This document shows positions 8,852 to 17,881 of a stretch of DNA of 64,000 nt, in pieces. The translations under genes and the position numbers were made by a program. Origin of the DNA: an uncultured Parvularculaceae bacterium (GTDB lineage Bacteria; Pseudomonadota; Alphaproteobacteria; Caulobacterales; Parvularculaceae); the NCBI GenBank assembly GCA_947259375.1, contig CAMYLZ010000027.1, positions 62,001-126,000 on the forward strand, given 5' to 3'. How positions within the stretch are numbered: the first letter of the stretch is position 1; every line of letters starts with the position of its first letter. The notes under the pieces were generated by a model. That model was not told the origin of the DNA. It worked only from the letters and a program-made list of their open reading frames with translations, and made no database searches.

Positions 8852-10619
8852 TCGTCGTTTCCTCCACAATCTGGCGCCGACCACGCATTGGCTTTTTGGG
8901 CCGCTTCGCGACAACGCCAAGATCTATGGCCAGACTATTCTGGCGGCGATGGTCGTTAACCTGCTCGGGCTTGTCTCATCGTTCTTCATCATGACGGTCT
9001 ATGACCGGGTTTTGCCGAACCAGGCGATCGAATCGCTGATTGCGCTCACCATCGGCGTCGTCCTCGCGCATATGTTCGATTTCCTGTTGAAGTCGCTGCG
9101 CGGCTATTTCATCGATATTGCCGGTCAGCGCCTTGATGCGACTGTGGGCGCGAGCGTATTCGACAATTTGACGGCGATGCGGCTCGACGCGCGCCGCGGG
9201 GCGACAGGCGCGATCGCCGGGCTCGTCAAGGAGTTCGAAAATCTCCGCGATTTCTTCAGTTCGGCGACCCTTGTCGCGATTGTCGATCTTCCTTTCATTT
9301 TGCTCTTTATCGCGACGATTGCGCTTATTGGCGGGCCGGTGGCGCTGGTGCCGCTGATCGGCGTGCTTGTCGCCCTGGCGTCGGGCGTCCTTGTCCAACC
9401 GCTGATTATGAAGCGCACGCAGCAAGCGATGGCGGAAGGCCATCACAAGAATGCGGTTCTCATTGAAACGCTCGGCGGACTTGAAACGGTAAAAAGCGTT
9501 CAGGCGGGCGAGCTTATGCGCTCGCGGTGGCGTTCCGGCGTTATGCGTCAGGCGAAAGTCTCGACCATTGGCCGTTTTCTCAATCAGTTCGCTGTCAACA
9601 TTTCAGGCTTTGCGCAACAGGCGAGCCAGGTGGGCGTTGTCGTCATCGGCGTGTTTTTGGTCAGCGCCAATGAAATCACCACCGGCGCGCTGATCGCCAG
9701 CGTCATCCTGACCGGTCGCGCCATGGCGCCGCTCGGGCAGGTTGCAACGCTCCTTAGCCGGGTGAATGGCGCGCTGGCGTCCTATAAATCGCTAAACCAG
9801 TTGATGACCGCGCAAAGCGAAACCGATCCTAGCCGCGATTACCTGCCGCGGCCAAAGCTTCAGGGCAAGATCGAATTTCGGGAGTTGAGTTTCGCCTATC
9901 CGGGCGAGACGGCGCGTGCGCTTGACGATGTGTCCTTCACGATCGAACCGGGCGAGCGTGTCGCCATCCTCGGCAAGAATGGTTCGGGCAAAAGCACGAT
10001 CGTTCGTCAGATCACGGGCGTTTATCAGCCGACCGAAGGCTCGGTGCTGGTCGATGATACGGATATTCGTCAATTGCGCCCGGCGGATTTGCGCTCGAAT
10101 ATTGGCGCGGTGTTGCAGGATGTTTGTCTCTTCTCGGGCAGTATCCGTGAGAATATCGCTCTCGGCCTTGAAAGCGTTTCCGACGAGGACATTCTCGCTG
10201 CGGCGCAAATTTCCGGGGTTCATGAATTTGTCGGCGCTTCGGCCGGCGGTTACGACCAGCGCTTGGCCGAGCGCGGCGAGGGACTTTCGGGCGGCCAGCG
10301 CCAGGCGATCGCGCTTGCCCGGGCGCTGGCGCCAAAGCCGTCGATCCTGCTGCTTGATGAGCCATCTAGCGCGCTCGACAGCCAGGCGGAAGCCATGCTG
10401 ATCGCTCGCCTCGAACAGGCGACGCGCGGGCGTACCTTGCTGGTCGTGACGCATCGCATGTCCATGGTGAAACTGGTCGATCGGATTATCGTGCTCGACA
10501 AGGGACGAGTGATCGTCGACGGACCGCGCGATACGGTGTTGCGCGCGATGTCTTCGGCGCGCGACCTCAAGACGCGGCGGATCGCTGGACCGAAAGTCGT
10601 TGCAACGAGGGCTGCCTGA
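8844..10619 (+). CDS. Type I secretion ABC transporter (permease/ATPase)
   Basis: Inner-membrane ATP-driven exporter, 591 residues, from the ATG at 8844 with AGGAG 8 bases upstream. A membrane domain of about 300 residues contains YDRVLPNQAIE and ESVRDFF-like text (EFENLRDFFSSATL), typical of the LapB/LssB branch. The C-terminal nucleotide-binding domain has Walker A GKNGSGKST, signature LSGGQRQ and Walker B ILLLDEP. The LapB branch normally carries an N-terminal C39-like (CLD) domain of about 130 residues. Here only some 30 residues precede the first membrane helix, so that domain is missing. The start overlaps the TolC stop, and the stop overlaps the HlyD start (TGATG). Confidence 0.92.
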   Translation: MSNRRFLHNLAPTTHWLFGPLRDNAKIYGQTILAAMVVNLLGLVSSFFIMTVYDRVLPNQAIESLIALTIGVVLAHMFDFLLKSLRGYFIDIAGQRLDATVGASVFDNLTAMRLDARRGATGAIAGLVKEFENLRDFFSSATLVAIVDLPFILLFIATIALIGGPVALVPLIGVLVALASGVLVQPLIMKRTQQAMAEGHHKNAVLIETLGGLETVKSVQAGELMRSRWRSGVMRQAKVSTIGRFLNQFAVNISGFAQQASQVGVVVIGVFLVSANEITTGALIASVILTGRAMAPLGQVATLLSRVNGALASYKSLNQLMTAQSETDPSRDYLPRPKLQGKIEFRELSFAYPGETARALDDVSFTIEPGERVAILGKNGSGKSTIVRQITGVYQPTEGSVLVDDTDIRQLRPADLRSNIGAVLQDVCLFSGSIRENIALGLESVSDEDILAAAQISGVHEFVGASAGGYDQRLAERGEGLSGGQRQAIALARALAPKPSILLLDEPSSALDSQAEAMLIARLEQATRGRTLLVVTHRMSMVKLVDRIIVLDKGRVIVDGPRDTVLRAMSSARDLKTRRIAGPKVVATRAA

Positions 10620-11938
10620 TGACGGACGGTCGCCGTGACCTTGCGCTTGCCGATGTCGATGAGGCGTTGCCCGTCGAACCGGCTAAGGCTGCGCAATATC
10701 TGCTTTATCTTATTTCCGGTCTGGTGGTGTTGACGCTGGTCTGGGCGTCGCTCGCCAAGCTCGATCGGGTGACGCGCGGAGCCGGCTGGGTCGTTACGTC
10801 CAACCAATTACAGGAGCTTCAATATTTCGAAGGCGGGATCGTCGAGGAGATTCTCGTTTCCGCCGGCGACAAGGTTGAGGCGGGCGCGCTTCTGGTGCGG
10901 CTTGATCCGACCCAGATGAATGTCGCTTTCTTGCAAGGACAAGACGAAATCAACACCCTTGCGGCGCGCATCGTCCGTCTCGAGGCGGAAGCGGCGCTCG
11001 CGCCATTGATGATCCCAGCTGAGCTTTCCGCCGTTGCGCCGAATGTCGTTGAGAGTGAACGCAAGCTCTATGATGCGCGCCGTGATGAGCTCAACGCTTC
11101 GCTCGGCATTGAGCAGAACAAGCTTGATCAACGGCGCAAAGGGCTCGACGACGCGACAGTGGCGCTCACGACCGCGAGGCAAGCCCATCATTTGGCGACG
11201 GAAGAGCTCGCCATCATGGAACGGCTCGTCAGCCGGGGGATCGAACCGCAGGTGGAGCTGTTGCGCGCCCGTCAGCGCGAAGCGGCGGCCAAAGGCGAAG
11301 CGCAACGTGCGGAAATCGCCATTAGCCGGCTCGAGTTTGAGATCGCTGAGGCGCAAGGCGAAGTAGACCGTATGCGCAAGACCTTTAGCGCCGCGGCGGC
11401 GGATGAGTTGACAAAAGCGAAAGCCGAGCTTGAAGAATTGAAAGGCGAATTGCCGGCATTGCGCGACAAGGTCACGCGCACCGATGTACGCGCGCCGGTG
11501 GCGGGCACCGTCAACCGCGTGCTTGTTTCCACCATTGGCGGCGTCGTCGCGCCGGGCGCAACGATTGTCGAACTGGTGCCGAGCGAAGACACGCTGCTCA
11601 TTGAAGCGAAAATCAAACCGGCCGATATTGGGTTCTTGCGCATCGGGCAGGATGCGCGCGTGTCGATTAGCGCGTATGATTCCGCTCTTTACGGATCGCT
11701 TGACGGCGTTATCGAGACCATTAGCCCTGACGCCATCGAGGAAGAAAAAACCGACGAGCGTTTTTACAACATCAAAGTGCGCACTTCAGCCGAAGCGCTG
11801 AAAAGCCGTCGCGGCGACTTGCGGATATTGCCCGGCATGGCGGCGGAAGTCTCCGTCCTGAATGGCAAGCGTTCGGTGCTCGCCTATATCATCAAGCCGG
11901 TGGCCGACATTCAGGAAAAAGCGCTCAAGGACAAGTAG
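10619..11938 (+). CDS. HlyD-family periplasmic adaptor of type I secretion
   Basis: Membrane-fusion protein of 439 residues bridging the ABC transporter and TolC. There is one N-terminal membrane helix (AQYLLYLISGLVVLTLVWAS). A lipoyl half follows (FEGGIVEEILVSAGDKVEAGALLVRL), then a long coiled-coil hairpin (about residues 110-290). The second lipoyl half (TDVRAPVAGTVNRVLVSTIGG) and the HlyD beta-barrel close the protein. Order and overlap with the two preceding genes make a complete exporter. No RTX or glycine-zipper substrate gene is adjacent. Confidence 0.92.
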   Translation: MTDGRRDLALADVDEALPVEPAKAAQYLLYLISGLVVLTLVWASLAKLDRVTRGAGWVVTSNQLQELQYFEGGIVEEILVSAGDKVEAGALLVRLDPTQMNVAFLQGQDEINTLAARIVRLEAEAALAPLMIPAELSAVAPNVVESERKLYDARRDELNASLGIEQNKLDQRRKGLDDATVALTTARQAHHLATEELAIMERLVSRGIEPQVELLRARQREAAAKGEAQRAEIAISRLEFEIAEAQGEVDRMRKTFSAAAADELTKAKAELEELKGELPALRDKVTRTDVRAPVAGTVNRVLVSTIGGVVAPGATIVELVPSEDTLLIEAKIKPADIGFLRIGQDARVSISAYDSALYGSLDGVIETISPDAIEEEKTDERFYNIKVRTSAEALKSRRGDLRILPGMAAEVSVLNGKRSVLAYIIKPVADIQEKALKDK

Positions 11939-11984
11939 CCGCACGGCAGGGCTTGGGCCCGTTTAAATTCGGACTGCACTTAGC

Positions 11985-13019
11985 CTACGATTTGTAACCG
12001 TCCGGGTTCTGACTTTGCCAGCGCCAGTGGTCGGCGCACATCGCCTCAAGCGATTTATCCGCGCGCCAGTCAAAAAGCTTTTTGGCGCGATCGGCGTCTG
12101 CATAAATCTCCGCCACATCGCCTTCGCGCCGCGGCGCGATAGAAAATGGAATGTCGCGGTTCGAGGCGCGCTTGAACGCGGCGATAGCCTCAAGGACGGA
12201 ATAGCCGGTCCCCGTGCCGAGATTGACGTCGAGGGCGCAGCCCGTCGTCTGCTTGTCAAGATAATCAAGCGCCGCAGCGTGCCCGCGCGCAAGATCGCAA
12301 ACATGAATGTAATCGCGCACGCCAGTGCCGTCGCGCGTCGGATAATCATCGCCAAAAACACTTAAAGTCTTGCGTTTGCAGACCGCGACCTGGGCGATAA
12401 ACGGAAAAAGGTTATTGGGGATGCCGTTCGGATCCTCGCCGATGCGGCCGGAAGGGTGCGCGCCGACAGGGTTGAAATAGCGCAAATTGACGGTGCGCCA
12501 GCGACTGTCCGCCCGGGCGATGTCTTTGAGCATTTCCTCAATGAAAAGCTTCGTCCTCCCATAAGGGTTGGCGGGCGCGGTGCGCCCTGTCTCGCTTACC
12601 GGATTTGCGTTTTCATCGCCATAGACTGTCGCCGAAGACGAAAATACGAGTGAGCGCGCATTTGCGGCTTCAAGCGCCTCGACAAGGGTCAACGTTGCGC
12701 CAAGGTTAATCCGGTAATACATGGCGGGTTCGGCGACGGATTCGCCAACCGCCTTCAATCCCGCAAGATGGATGGCGCCGTCCGGGTGAAATTCGCGCAC
12801 AGCGCTGACAATATCGTCTTTATGCGCCGGATTGGCGAGGTCGCGTTCAATGAGGCGGATGTCGCCGGGCGCCAGTTCACTGATGCGGTTGATGGCTTCG
12901 GGATGGGAGTTCGCCAGATTATCAATGACCAGGAGCGCTGCGCCGCGCGATAGAAGTTCGACGCAAACATGACTGCCGATATAGCCGGCCCCGCCGGTGA
13001 CGACGATCCGTTTTGTCAT
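11985..13019 (-). CDS. galE: UDP-glucose 4-epimerase
   Basis: Extended short-chain dehydrogenase of 344 residues that interconverts UDP-glucose and UDP-galactose. NAD-binding GGAGYIGSHVCVEL is at the N-terminus. The Ser of the SSSATVYG stretch and the YGRTK motif form the catalytic site, and LRYFNPVGAHPSGRIGEDP is the substrate loop typical of GalE. I prefer the ATG at 13019 because AAGG lies about 10 bases upstream; the ATG at 13028 sits right on it. It should feed UDP-Gal to the surrounding glycan genes. It is convergent with the secretion operon. Confidence 0.93.
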   Translation of the reverse strand: MTKRIVVTGGAGYIGSHVCVELLSRGAALLVIDNLANSHPEAINRISELAPGDIRLIERDLANPAHKDDIVSAVREFHPDGAIHLAGLKAVGESVAEPAMYYRINLGATLTLVEALEAANARSLVFSSSATVYGDENANPVSETGRTAPANPYGRTKLFIEEMLKDIARADSRWRTVNLRYFNPVGAHPSGRIGEDPNGIPNNLFPFIAQVAVCKRKTLSVFGDDYPTRDGTGVRDYIHVCDLARGHAAALDYLDKQTTGCALDVNLGTGTGYSVLEAIAAFKRASNRDIPFSIAPRREGDVAEIYADADRAKKLFDWRADKSLEAMCADHWRWQSQNPDGYKS

Positions 13020-13241
13020 TTGACGCATACCTTCATTCTTTGCAATTCACTTATATGCCGACATAACGCCAGTCCGCCATTGGGGGCGCGAAACGCCTCG
13101 GTTCGTGATCAGCCTGCTCAAGGCTTAGATTGCTTGCAAAGGCCGGTCAAACCGAATGCAAGGGTTAATTCTTGACGACTTGCCGGCTTAGCCGCATCAA
13201 GGGAGTTGCTGCAAGACGCGGGCGTTGCTTTAAGGGAATTT

Positions 13242-14243
13242 ATGGAAATTGTTTCGCGCGATGGGCCGGCGATCTCTGTCATAATCGTCAATTACAATGC
13301 CGGCGACCGGCTGCGTAAATGCCTTGCCCATCTGGCCGAGCAGACCTTCAAGGACTTTGACGTCATCATTGTCGACAATGCGTCAGCCGACGATTCCATT
13401 GAAAATGCGCGCGGCGCCGGCGCCGGTTTTCGGCTGATTGAGGCGGGCGGCAATATTGGCTTTGCCGCCGCCAATAATCTCGCCGCGAGACAGGCAAAGG
13501 GGAGTTGGCTCGCCTTTTTGAATCCCGATGCTTTCGCCGCGCCGGACTGGCTTGAAGCGCTGCATGCCGCCGCAAAGCGTTATGACGGCGTTGACGCCTT
13601 CGGTTCAACTCAGATCAATGCGGATAATCCGCTGTTGATCGACGGCGCGGGCGATGTTTATCACGCTTTTGGCCTCGCTTATCGCGGCGGCTTCGGCCAG
13701 GACATCGACAATCTCCCCCCAGACGGTGATTGCTTTGCGCCATGCGCTGCTGCTGCATTTGTGCGTAAGCAGACGTTTTTGGCGGTTGGCGGGTTTCATG
13801 AGCCTTTTTTTTGCTACAGCGAGGACGTGGATTTCGGTTTTCGACTCAGGCTCCAGGGCGGTCGCTGCATCCAGCTCAAAAACGCGCGCGTTCATCATGA
13901 AGGATCGGGCGTTACCGGGCGACGCAGTGCGTTCACGACCTATCATGGGCATCGCAATCGCGTTTGGACCTATTATTTCAATATGCCGTTGGTTTTGTTG
14001 TTGGCGACATTGCCGTTTCATCTGGTGCTGAATGTATTGTTGGCGGGCGCGGCGCTGGCGCATGGGCAAGTCGGGGCTTATTTTCGCGCCATGTGGGATG
14101 CGCATAAAGCGCTTCCGGCGGTCTTGCGAGAACGGACCCGCCGGCAGCGGGCGCGCACCGCCTCAACGGCTGCCATTGCGCGCGCAATAACCTGGTCTCC
14201 GCTCAAGTTGCTGCGCCGCTCGGCCGATTTGAGGTCAGTTTGA
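13242..14243 (+). CDS. Glycosyltransferase, GT2 (rhamnosyltransferase-like)
   Basis: A 333-residue GT-A transferase. SVIIVNYNAGDRLRKCL at the N-terminus, DNASADDS, and FLNPDAFA (the metal-binding DXD position) match GT2 enzymes of the WbbL/rhamnosyltransferase group. FFCYSEDVDFGFRLRL is the ED motif carrying the likely catalytic base. A hydrophobic stretch near residues 245-285 probably anchors the C-terminus to the membrane. The ATG at 13242 has AAGGGA 6 bases upstream; an alternative TTG lies at 13206. Donor unknown. Confidence 0.85.
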   Translation: MEIVSRDGPAISVIIVNYNAGDRLRKCLAHLAEQTFKDFDVIIVDNASADDSIENARGAGAGFRLIEAGGNIGFAAANNLAARQAKGSWLAFLNPDAFAAPDWLEALHAAAKRYDGVDAFGSTQINADNPLLIDGAGDVYHAFGLAYRGGFGQDIDNLPPDGDCFAPCAAAAFVRKQTFLAVGGFHEPFFCYSEDVDFGFRLRLQGGRCIQLKNARVHHEGSGVTGRRSAFTTYHGHRNRVWTYYFNMPLVLLLATLPFHLVLNVLLAGAALAHGQVGAYFRAMWDAHKALPAVLRERTRRQRARTASTAAIARAITWSPLKLLRRSADLRSV

Positions 14244-14370
14244 TACACAACCGACACGCACCGCCTTCGGGAATGCTTCGATGAGAATTGGTGCGAATGT
14301 CGGTTTTCTGTTAAAGCCCTGGCAATCGGCGATGGGTTTCCTAAAGACCATCGTCGGTTTGGAAAGCGAT

Positions 14371-15348
14371 ATGCGTATGGCGAACAATAAATACGGCCTT
14401 GAGGTTGTTGCCACTGAAATCAACGGTCTTGAAGCCTTGCGCGCAGCGCTGACGGCTGAAGAGAACGGGCTTGCGAAAGCGTTTGATGCGGTTATATCGC
14501 TGCTGCTCGCGAATAATGGGCGCGTCACGGTCACGGGCATCGGCAAATCGGGCCATGTGGCGCGCAAGATCGCCGCGACGCTCGCCTCTACCGGCGCGCC
14601 ATCGAGTTTCGTACATCCCAGCGAGGCAAGCCATGGCGATCTCGGTATGATCGGCCGAGGGGATATGATCATCGCGCTTTCGAATTCCGGCGAAACGGCG
14701 GAGCTTGGCGATATCATCGCTTATGCAGGCCGGTTCGGCATTCCGCTGGTGGCCATGACGTCGGGCGCCGGCTCAACGCTGGCGCGGGCGGCCGATATTG
14801 CGCTTATCCTGCCGCCGGCGCGCGAAGCCTGCGCGATCACCCGGGCGCCGACCACCTCAACCACCATGATGATGGCGTTGGGTGATGCGCTGGCGGTGAC
14901 GGTCTTGCGCCGCAAAGGTTTTACGGCCAATGAATTTCATCAGTTCCATCCCGGCGGCAAGCTGGGCGCGGCGCTGAAGCGGGTGACCGATCTGATGCAT
15001 CACACCTCGATGCCGCTCTGCGGACCCGATGAAAAAGTCTCCAGCGCCGTCGAAATCATTACGCAGATGGGGTTCGGTTGCGTCGGCGTGACGAATGGCG
15101 AAGGCGCGCTGATCGGCATCGTTACCGATGGGGATTTGCGCCGGCATTTCCGTGCGGCGCTCAATGATGCGCGCGTTGAAGAGGTTATGACGCGCGACCC
15201 TCAAACCGTGCGGGAAACGAGCCTGGCGGCGGAAGCGCTGTCCTTGCTTTCAGAACGGAAAATCACCGCGGTCTTCATCGTCAATGAAGCGCATCACCCA
15301 CTCGGGCTTTTGCATGTCCATGACTGCCTGTCTGTTGGCGTAGTTTAG
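14371..15348 (+). CDS. kdsD: Arabinose-5-phosphate isomerase, KdsD/KpsF family
   Basis: First enzyme of Kdo synthesis: ribulose-5-phosphate to arabinose-5-phosphate. The protein has 325 residues, close to E. coli KdsD/KpsF. A SIS domain (GIGKSGHVARKIAATLASTG, then SNSGETAEL) precedes two CBS domains (LMHHTSMPLCGPDEKV and EEVMTRDPQTVRETS). The ATG at 14371 has GGAAAG 5 bases upstream; the frame is open to 14281 but that part shows no homology. It lies beside kdsB and kdsA, and the 3' end overlaps the convergent phosphatase gene by 4 bases. Confidence 0.92.
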   Translation: MRMANNKYGLEVVATEINGLEALRAALTAEENGLAKAFDAVISLLLANNGRVTVTGIGKSGHVARKIAATLASTGAPSSFVHPSEASHGDLGMIGRGDMIIALSNSGETAELGDIIAYAGRFGIPLVAMTSGAGSTLARAADIALILPPAREACAITRAPTTSTTMMMALGDALAVTVLRRKGFTANEFHQFHPGGKLGAALKRVTDLMHHTSMPLCGPDEKVSSAVEIITQMGFGCVGVTNGEGALIGIVTDGDLRRHFRAALNDARVEEVMTRDPQTVRETSLAAEALSLLSERKITAVFIVNEAHHPLGLLHVHDCLSVGVV

Positions 15349-15953
15349 TCTGGACGAATGTCCCATTCAGCAATATGCGCGGCCCCGCCCTCATTGATTG
15401 CGACAACACCATAAGCGCCGGTGCGTAATTTCAGCGGGAATGTTCCATTGACCTCGTCGGCGGCGGCAAGCGCAAACCGTGCGACGCCGTTTGACGTTAC
15501 CGCAAGGATCGGGCCTTGCGCCCCGGCAAGGCTTTCGAAGAGGCGCCGCCAAGCCCAGGTTAGCGCGGGCGGGTCGACACGCCATCCCGGCGGCGGTGCG
15601 GCGTGGTTTTCCCATGCGGCAAGAGCGTCAGCGCCGATGCGCTTGATCACCTCGCGTTCCGGCTTTCCTTCATCAGGGCCATAGTCAATCTCGGTCAAAT
15701 GTTCAGCCCGCTCGATCGCCGGCGGATTGGCCAGTGTTTCGCGAATGATCAATGCAGTTTCAAGAGTGCGTTTTAAAGGCGCGGCGCAGATCTTTTCAAA
15801 ACGGCCATAGCGTCTCGCGAGCGCGCGCCCGGCGGCTGCGGCCTGTTTGCGCCCGGACGCAGACAGCGGCAGATCGGTTCTCGCGCCGACCCGCAATATG
15901 ACATCGCCTTGGTCAAAGGTATTGCCATGCCGCAAGATGACGAGGTCAGGCAC
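15345..15953 (-). CDS. Histidine phosphatase family protein (candidate Kdo-8-P phosphatase substitute)
   Basis: Phosphoglycerate-mutase-like phosphatase of 202 residues. The catalytic LRHGNTF motif is near the N-terminus, an Arg lies in APLKRTLETA, Glu in LTEIDYG, and a possible late catalytic residue in VTSNGVARF; the usual second His of VSHG is replaced there by Asn (TSNG), which is odd. The preferred start is GTG at 15953, inside the kdsB stop (GTGCCTGA), giving tight translational coupling; a longer frame reaches 15992. Kdo synthesis needs a Kdo-8-phosphate phosphatase and no HAD-type KdsC is in the window. A role in that step is inference from coupling only. Confidence 0.8.
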   Translation of the reverse strand: MPDLVILRHGNTFDQGDVILRVGARTDLPLSASGRKQAAAAGRALARRYGRFEKICAAPLKRTLETALIIRETLANPPAIERAEHLTEIDYGPDEGKPEREVIKRIGADALAAWENHAAPPPGWRVDPPALTWAWRRLFESLAGAQGPILAVTSNGVARFALAAADEVNGTFPLKLRTGAYGVVAINEGGAAHIAEWDIRPD

Positions 15954-16770
15954 GGCCGAATAGCTCCGTATCCGGATCGCCATGCTCAGCAATGAGCATT
16001 TCGGCGCGCGCTATATCCTCCGGCGTATCAATGCCGCTTGAAGAAACTGGCGCTGCCTCTACCAGTTCGCAGCGGATGCGCATGCCGTTTTCAATAAGCC
16101 GCAATTGTTCGAGGCCTTCGAGTTTTTCATATTTTGAAGGCGGTAATTGTGTGAACTGCTTCAGCGCATCGTACCGAAACCCGTAAAGACCGATATGGCG
16201 GAAAACGGGCGAAAGCCCGCCGCCGTGACGCAGGGCGGCCTCATCGCGGATGGCCGGCAAAATTGATTTTGAAAACCACAAGGCGTTTTGATCAGGCCCA
16301 ATCAGGCATGTCGTGCCGCTGAATGGCGTGATTTCCTTCGCCTTGCGGAGGGCGTCGAGGCCGGCCCAGTCAAGCTGAACGCATGGCGTAGCGGCATCGG
16401 CCTCGCTGTTTTCAAGCGCGCGGATAACCGCCGTAATATGCTCAACCGGGGTGAAAGGCGCGTCGCCCTGAAGATTGATGATGAACTCGGGCCGTTCGGC
16501 GGCAGCTTCGGCCGCGGCAAAGGCGCGATCAGACCCGCTTGCAAGCGCCGGGTCCGTCATCACCGCCGGGATCCCCGCCTTGGCGCAATGACTGATTATC
16601 CGTTCGTCGTCGGTGGCGACGACGAAATGCGCGCCATTGATTGCACGCGCCGCCGCGCTGGCGCGGACGGCAACCCGGTCCAGCATGGTGCGCCCGGCGA
16701 TCAGCGCGAGCGGCTTGCCGGGAAACCGCGTCGAGCCATATCGCGCGGGCGCTACTATCAGAACGGACAT
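15946..16770 (-). CDS. kdsB: 3-deoxy-manno-octulosonate cytidylyltransferase
   Basis: Activates Kdo with CTP to CMP-Kdo in the cytosol. It is 274 residues long, against about 250 for the usual enzyme. Family motifs are present: ARYGSTRFPGKPL at residues 8-20, VATDDERI, and NLQGDAPF in the place of the usual NLQGDEP. The late GLYGFRYDALKQF and EQLRLIENGMRI also fit KdsB. It is divergent from kdsA and overlaps the downstream phosphatase by 8 bases. The 5' leader holds two interleaved inverted repeats described separately. Confidence 0.92.
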   Translation of the reverse strand: MSVLIVAPARYGSTRFPGKPLALIAGRTMLDRVAVRASAAARAINGAHFVVATDDERIISHCAKAGIPAVMTDPALASGSDRAFAAAEAAAERPEFIINLQGDAPFTPVEHITAVIRALENSEADAATPCVQLDWAGLDALRKAKEITPFSGTTCLIGPDQNALWFSKSILPAIRDEAALRHGGGLSPVFRHIGLYGFRYDALKQFTQLPPSKYEKLEGLEQLRLIENGMRIRCELVEAAPVSSSGIDTPEDIARAEMLIAEHGDPDTELFGRA

Positions 16771-16786
16771 CGCAAAGCTCGTTCGC

Positions 16787-16836
16787 CAACTTCCAGATAG
16801 GATAACCCCAATTGGTACGGGAAGTTGCTTCCTATC
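16787..16836 (-). promoter_or_regulatory. Interleaved inverted repeats in the kdsB leader
   Basis: Two inverted repeats are interleaved as A-B-A'-B'. A is CAACTTCC (16787-16794) with its complement GGAAGTTG (16820-16827). B is GATAGGA (16796-16802) with TCCTATC (16830-16836). The two hairpins exclude each other or would form a pseudoknot. The element begins 17 bases upstream of the kdsB start, in the divergent kdsB-kdsA gap. It could be an RNA switch or a pair of protein sites; the sequence alone does not decide. Confidence 0.35.
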
Positions 16837-17004
16837 GCCAGTCTATTGAGTGTTATAGCGTCGCCTTCATGCCGTCGTTATCAAGATGGCGTTCAATTGA
16901 TTCTACTGGGGTGTTCGGATAGTGGTTTTGACTGATGGATGTTCCGGCATTTTCGCGGTTCCCATGCCCGCGCTGGCTACGAAACTGAAACAAGGAAGCC
17001 TGAT

Positions 17005-17850
17005 TTGTTGACGCTTGAACGAAATGGGTGGTCAATTGGCGCAGACGCTCCGCTTGCTGTGATCGCTGGGATTAATGTGCTAGAAGATGTGAATCTCGCG
17101 CTGACCATTGGGCGGTCTTTGAAAGGAACCTGCGAGGCGTTGGGCCTGCCGTATGTTTTCAAGGCGAGTTTCGACAAGGCGAACCGATCTTCCACAAAAT
17201 CCTATCGCGGACCGGGGCTTGAAGCGGGGCTCGAGCAATTGCGCGTCGTCAAGCAAGAGCTCAATGTGCCGGTGTGTACGGATATTCATGAGCCGGAGCA
17301 GGCGGGTGTTGTTGCGAGCGTCGCCGACATTTTGCAGATCCCGGCATTCCTTTGCCGGCAGACGGATCTCGTCACCGCCGTGGCGCGCGCCGCGGAAGAA
17401 AATGATGCGCTCATTCATGTGAAAAAGGCGCAATTTTTAGCGCCGTGGGATTGCAAGAATATTCTGTCGAAAATCAGTGAAACAACCCAAAGGGACCGGG
17501 TGATTCTTTGCGAGCGAGGCTCAAGCTTCGGTTATAACAACCTGGTCGTTGATATGCTGGGCATTGCCGAGATGCAAAGGCTTGGCGCGCCTGTGACGAT
17601 CGATGCAACGCATGCGGTGCAATTACCGGGCGCGGACCCGCGCACAAAAGGCGCATCAACCGGCGGGCGGCGCGATGGCGTCGCTATCATCGCCAAGGCG
17701 GCGGTCGCGGCCGGCGCCGACGGCGTGTTCCTGGAGTTCCACACCGACCCCGAGACTGCGCTGTGTGATGGCCCGTCCTGTCTGCCGATTTCGATGGCGG
17801 CGGCCTTGCTGATGACCTTGAAGGAAATCCGCGAGATTTCGATGGCTTAG
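17005..17850 (+). CDS. kdsA: 3-deoxy-8-phosphooctulonate synthase
   Basis: Condenses arabinose-5-phosphate with phosphoenolpyruvate to Kdo-8-phosphate. From the TTG at 17005 (AAGGAAG about 8 bases upstream) it has 281 residues, the usual KdsA length; an ATG at 16939 would add 22 residues without family likeness. Core motifs are all there: PYVFKASFDKANRSS, SYRGPGLEAGL, TDIHEP, GYNNLVVDM, GGRRDGV. The AGINVLED loop has Asn where metal-dependent enzymes have Cys, so it should be the metal-independent type. It forms a Kdo cluster with kdsD and kdsB. Confidence 0.93.
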   Translation: MLTLERNGWSIGADAPLAVIAGINVLEDVNLALTIGRSLKGTCEALGLPYVFKASFDKANRSSTKSYRGPGLEAGLEQLRVVKQELNVPVCTDIHEPEQAGVVASVADILQIPAFLCRQTDLVTAVARAAEENDALIHVKKAQFLAPWDCKNILSKISETTQRDRVILCERGSSFGYNNLVVDMLGIAEMQRLGAPVTIDATHAVQLPGADPRTKGASTGGRRDGVAIIAKAAVAAGADGVFLEFHTDPETALCDGPSCLPISMAAALLMTLKEIREISMA

Positions 17851-17881
17851 CGTGCGAGGCGCATTCCTGATTTGTGAGAGG

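Noticed and set aside
7355-11938. An RTX substrate or accessory acyltransferase beside the secretion genes
   Set aside because: No nonapeptide glycine/aspartate repeats are found in any neighbouring gene.
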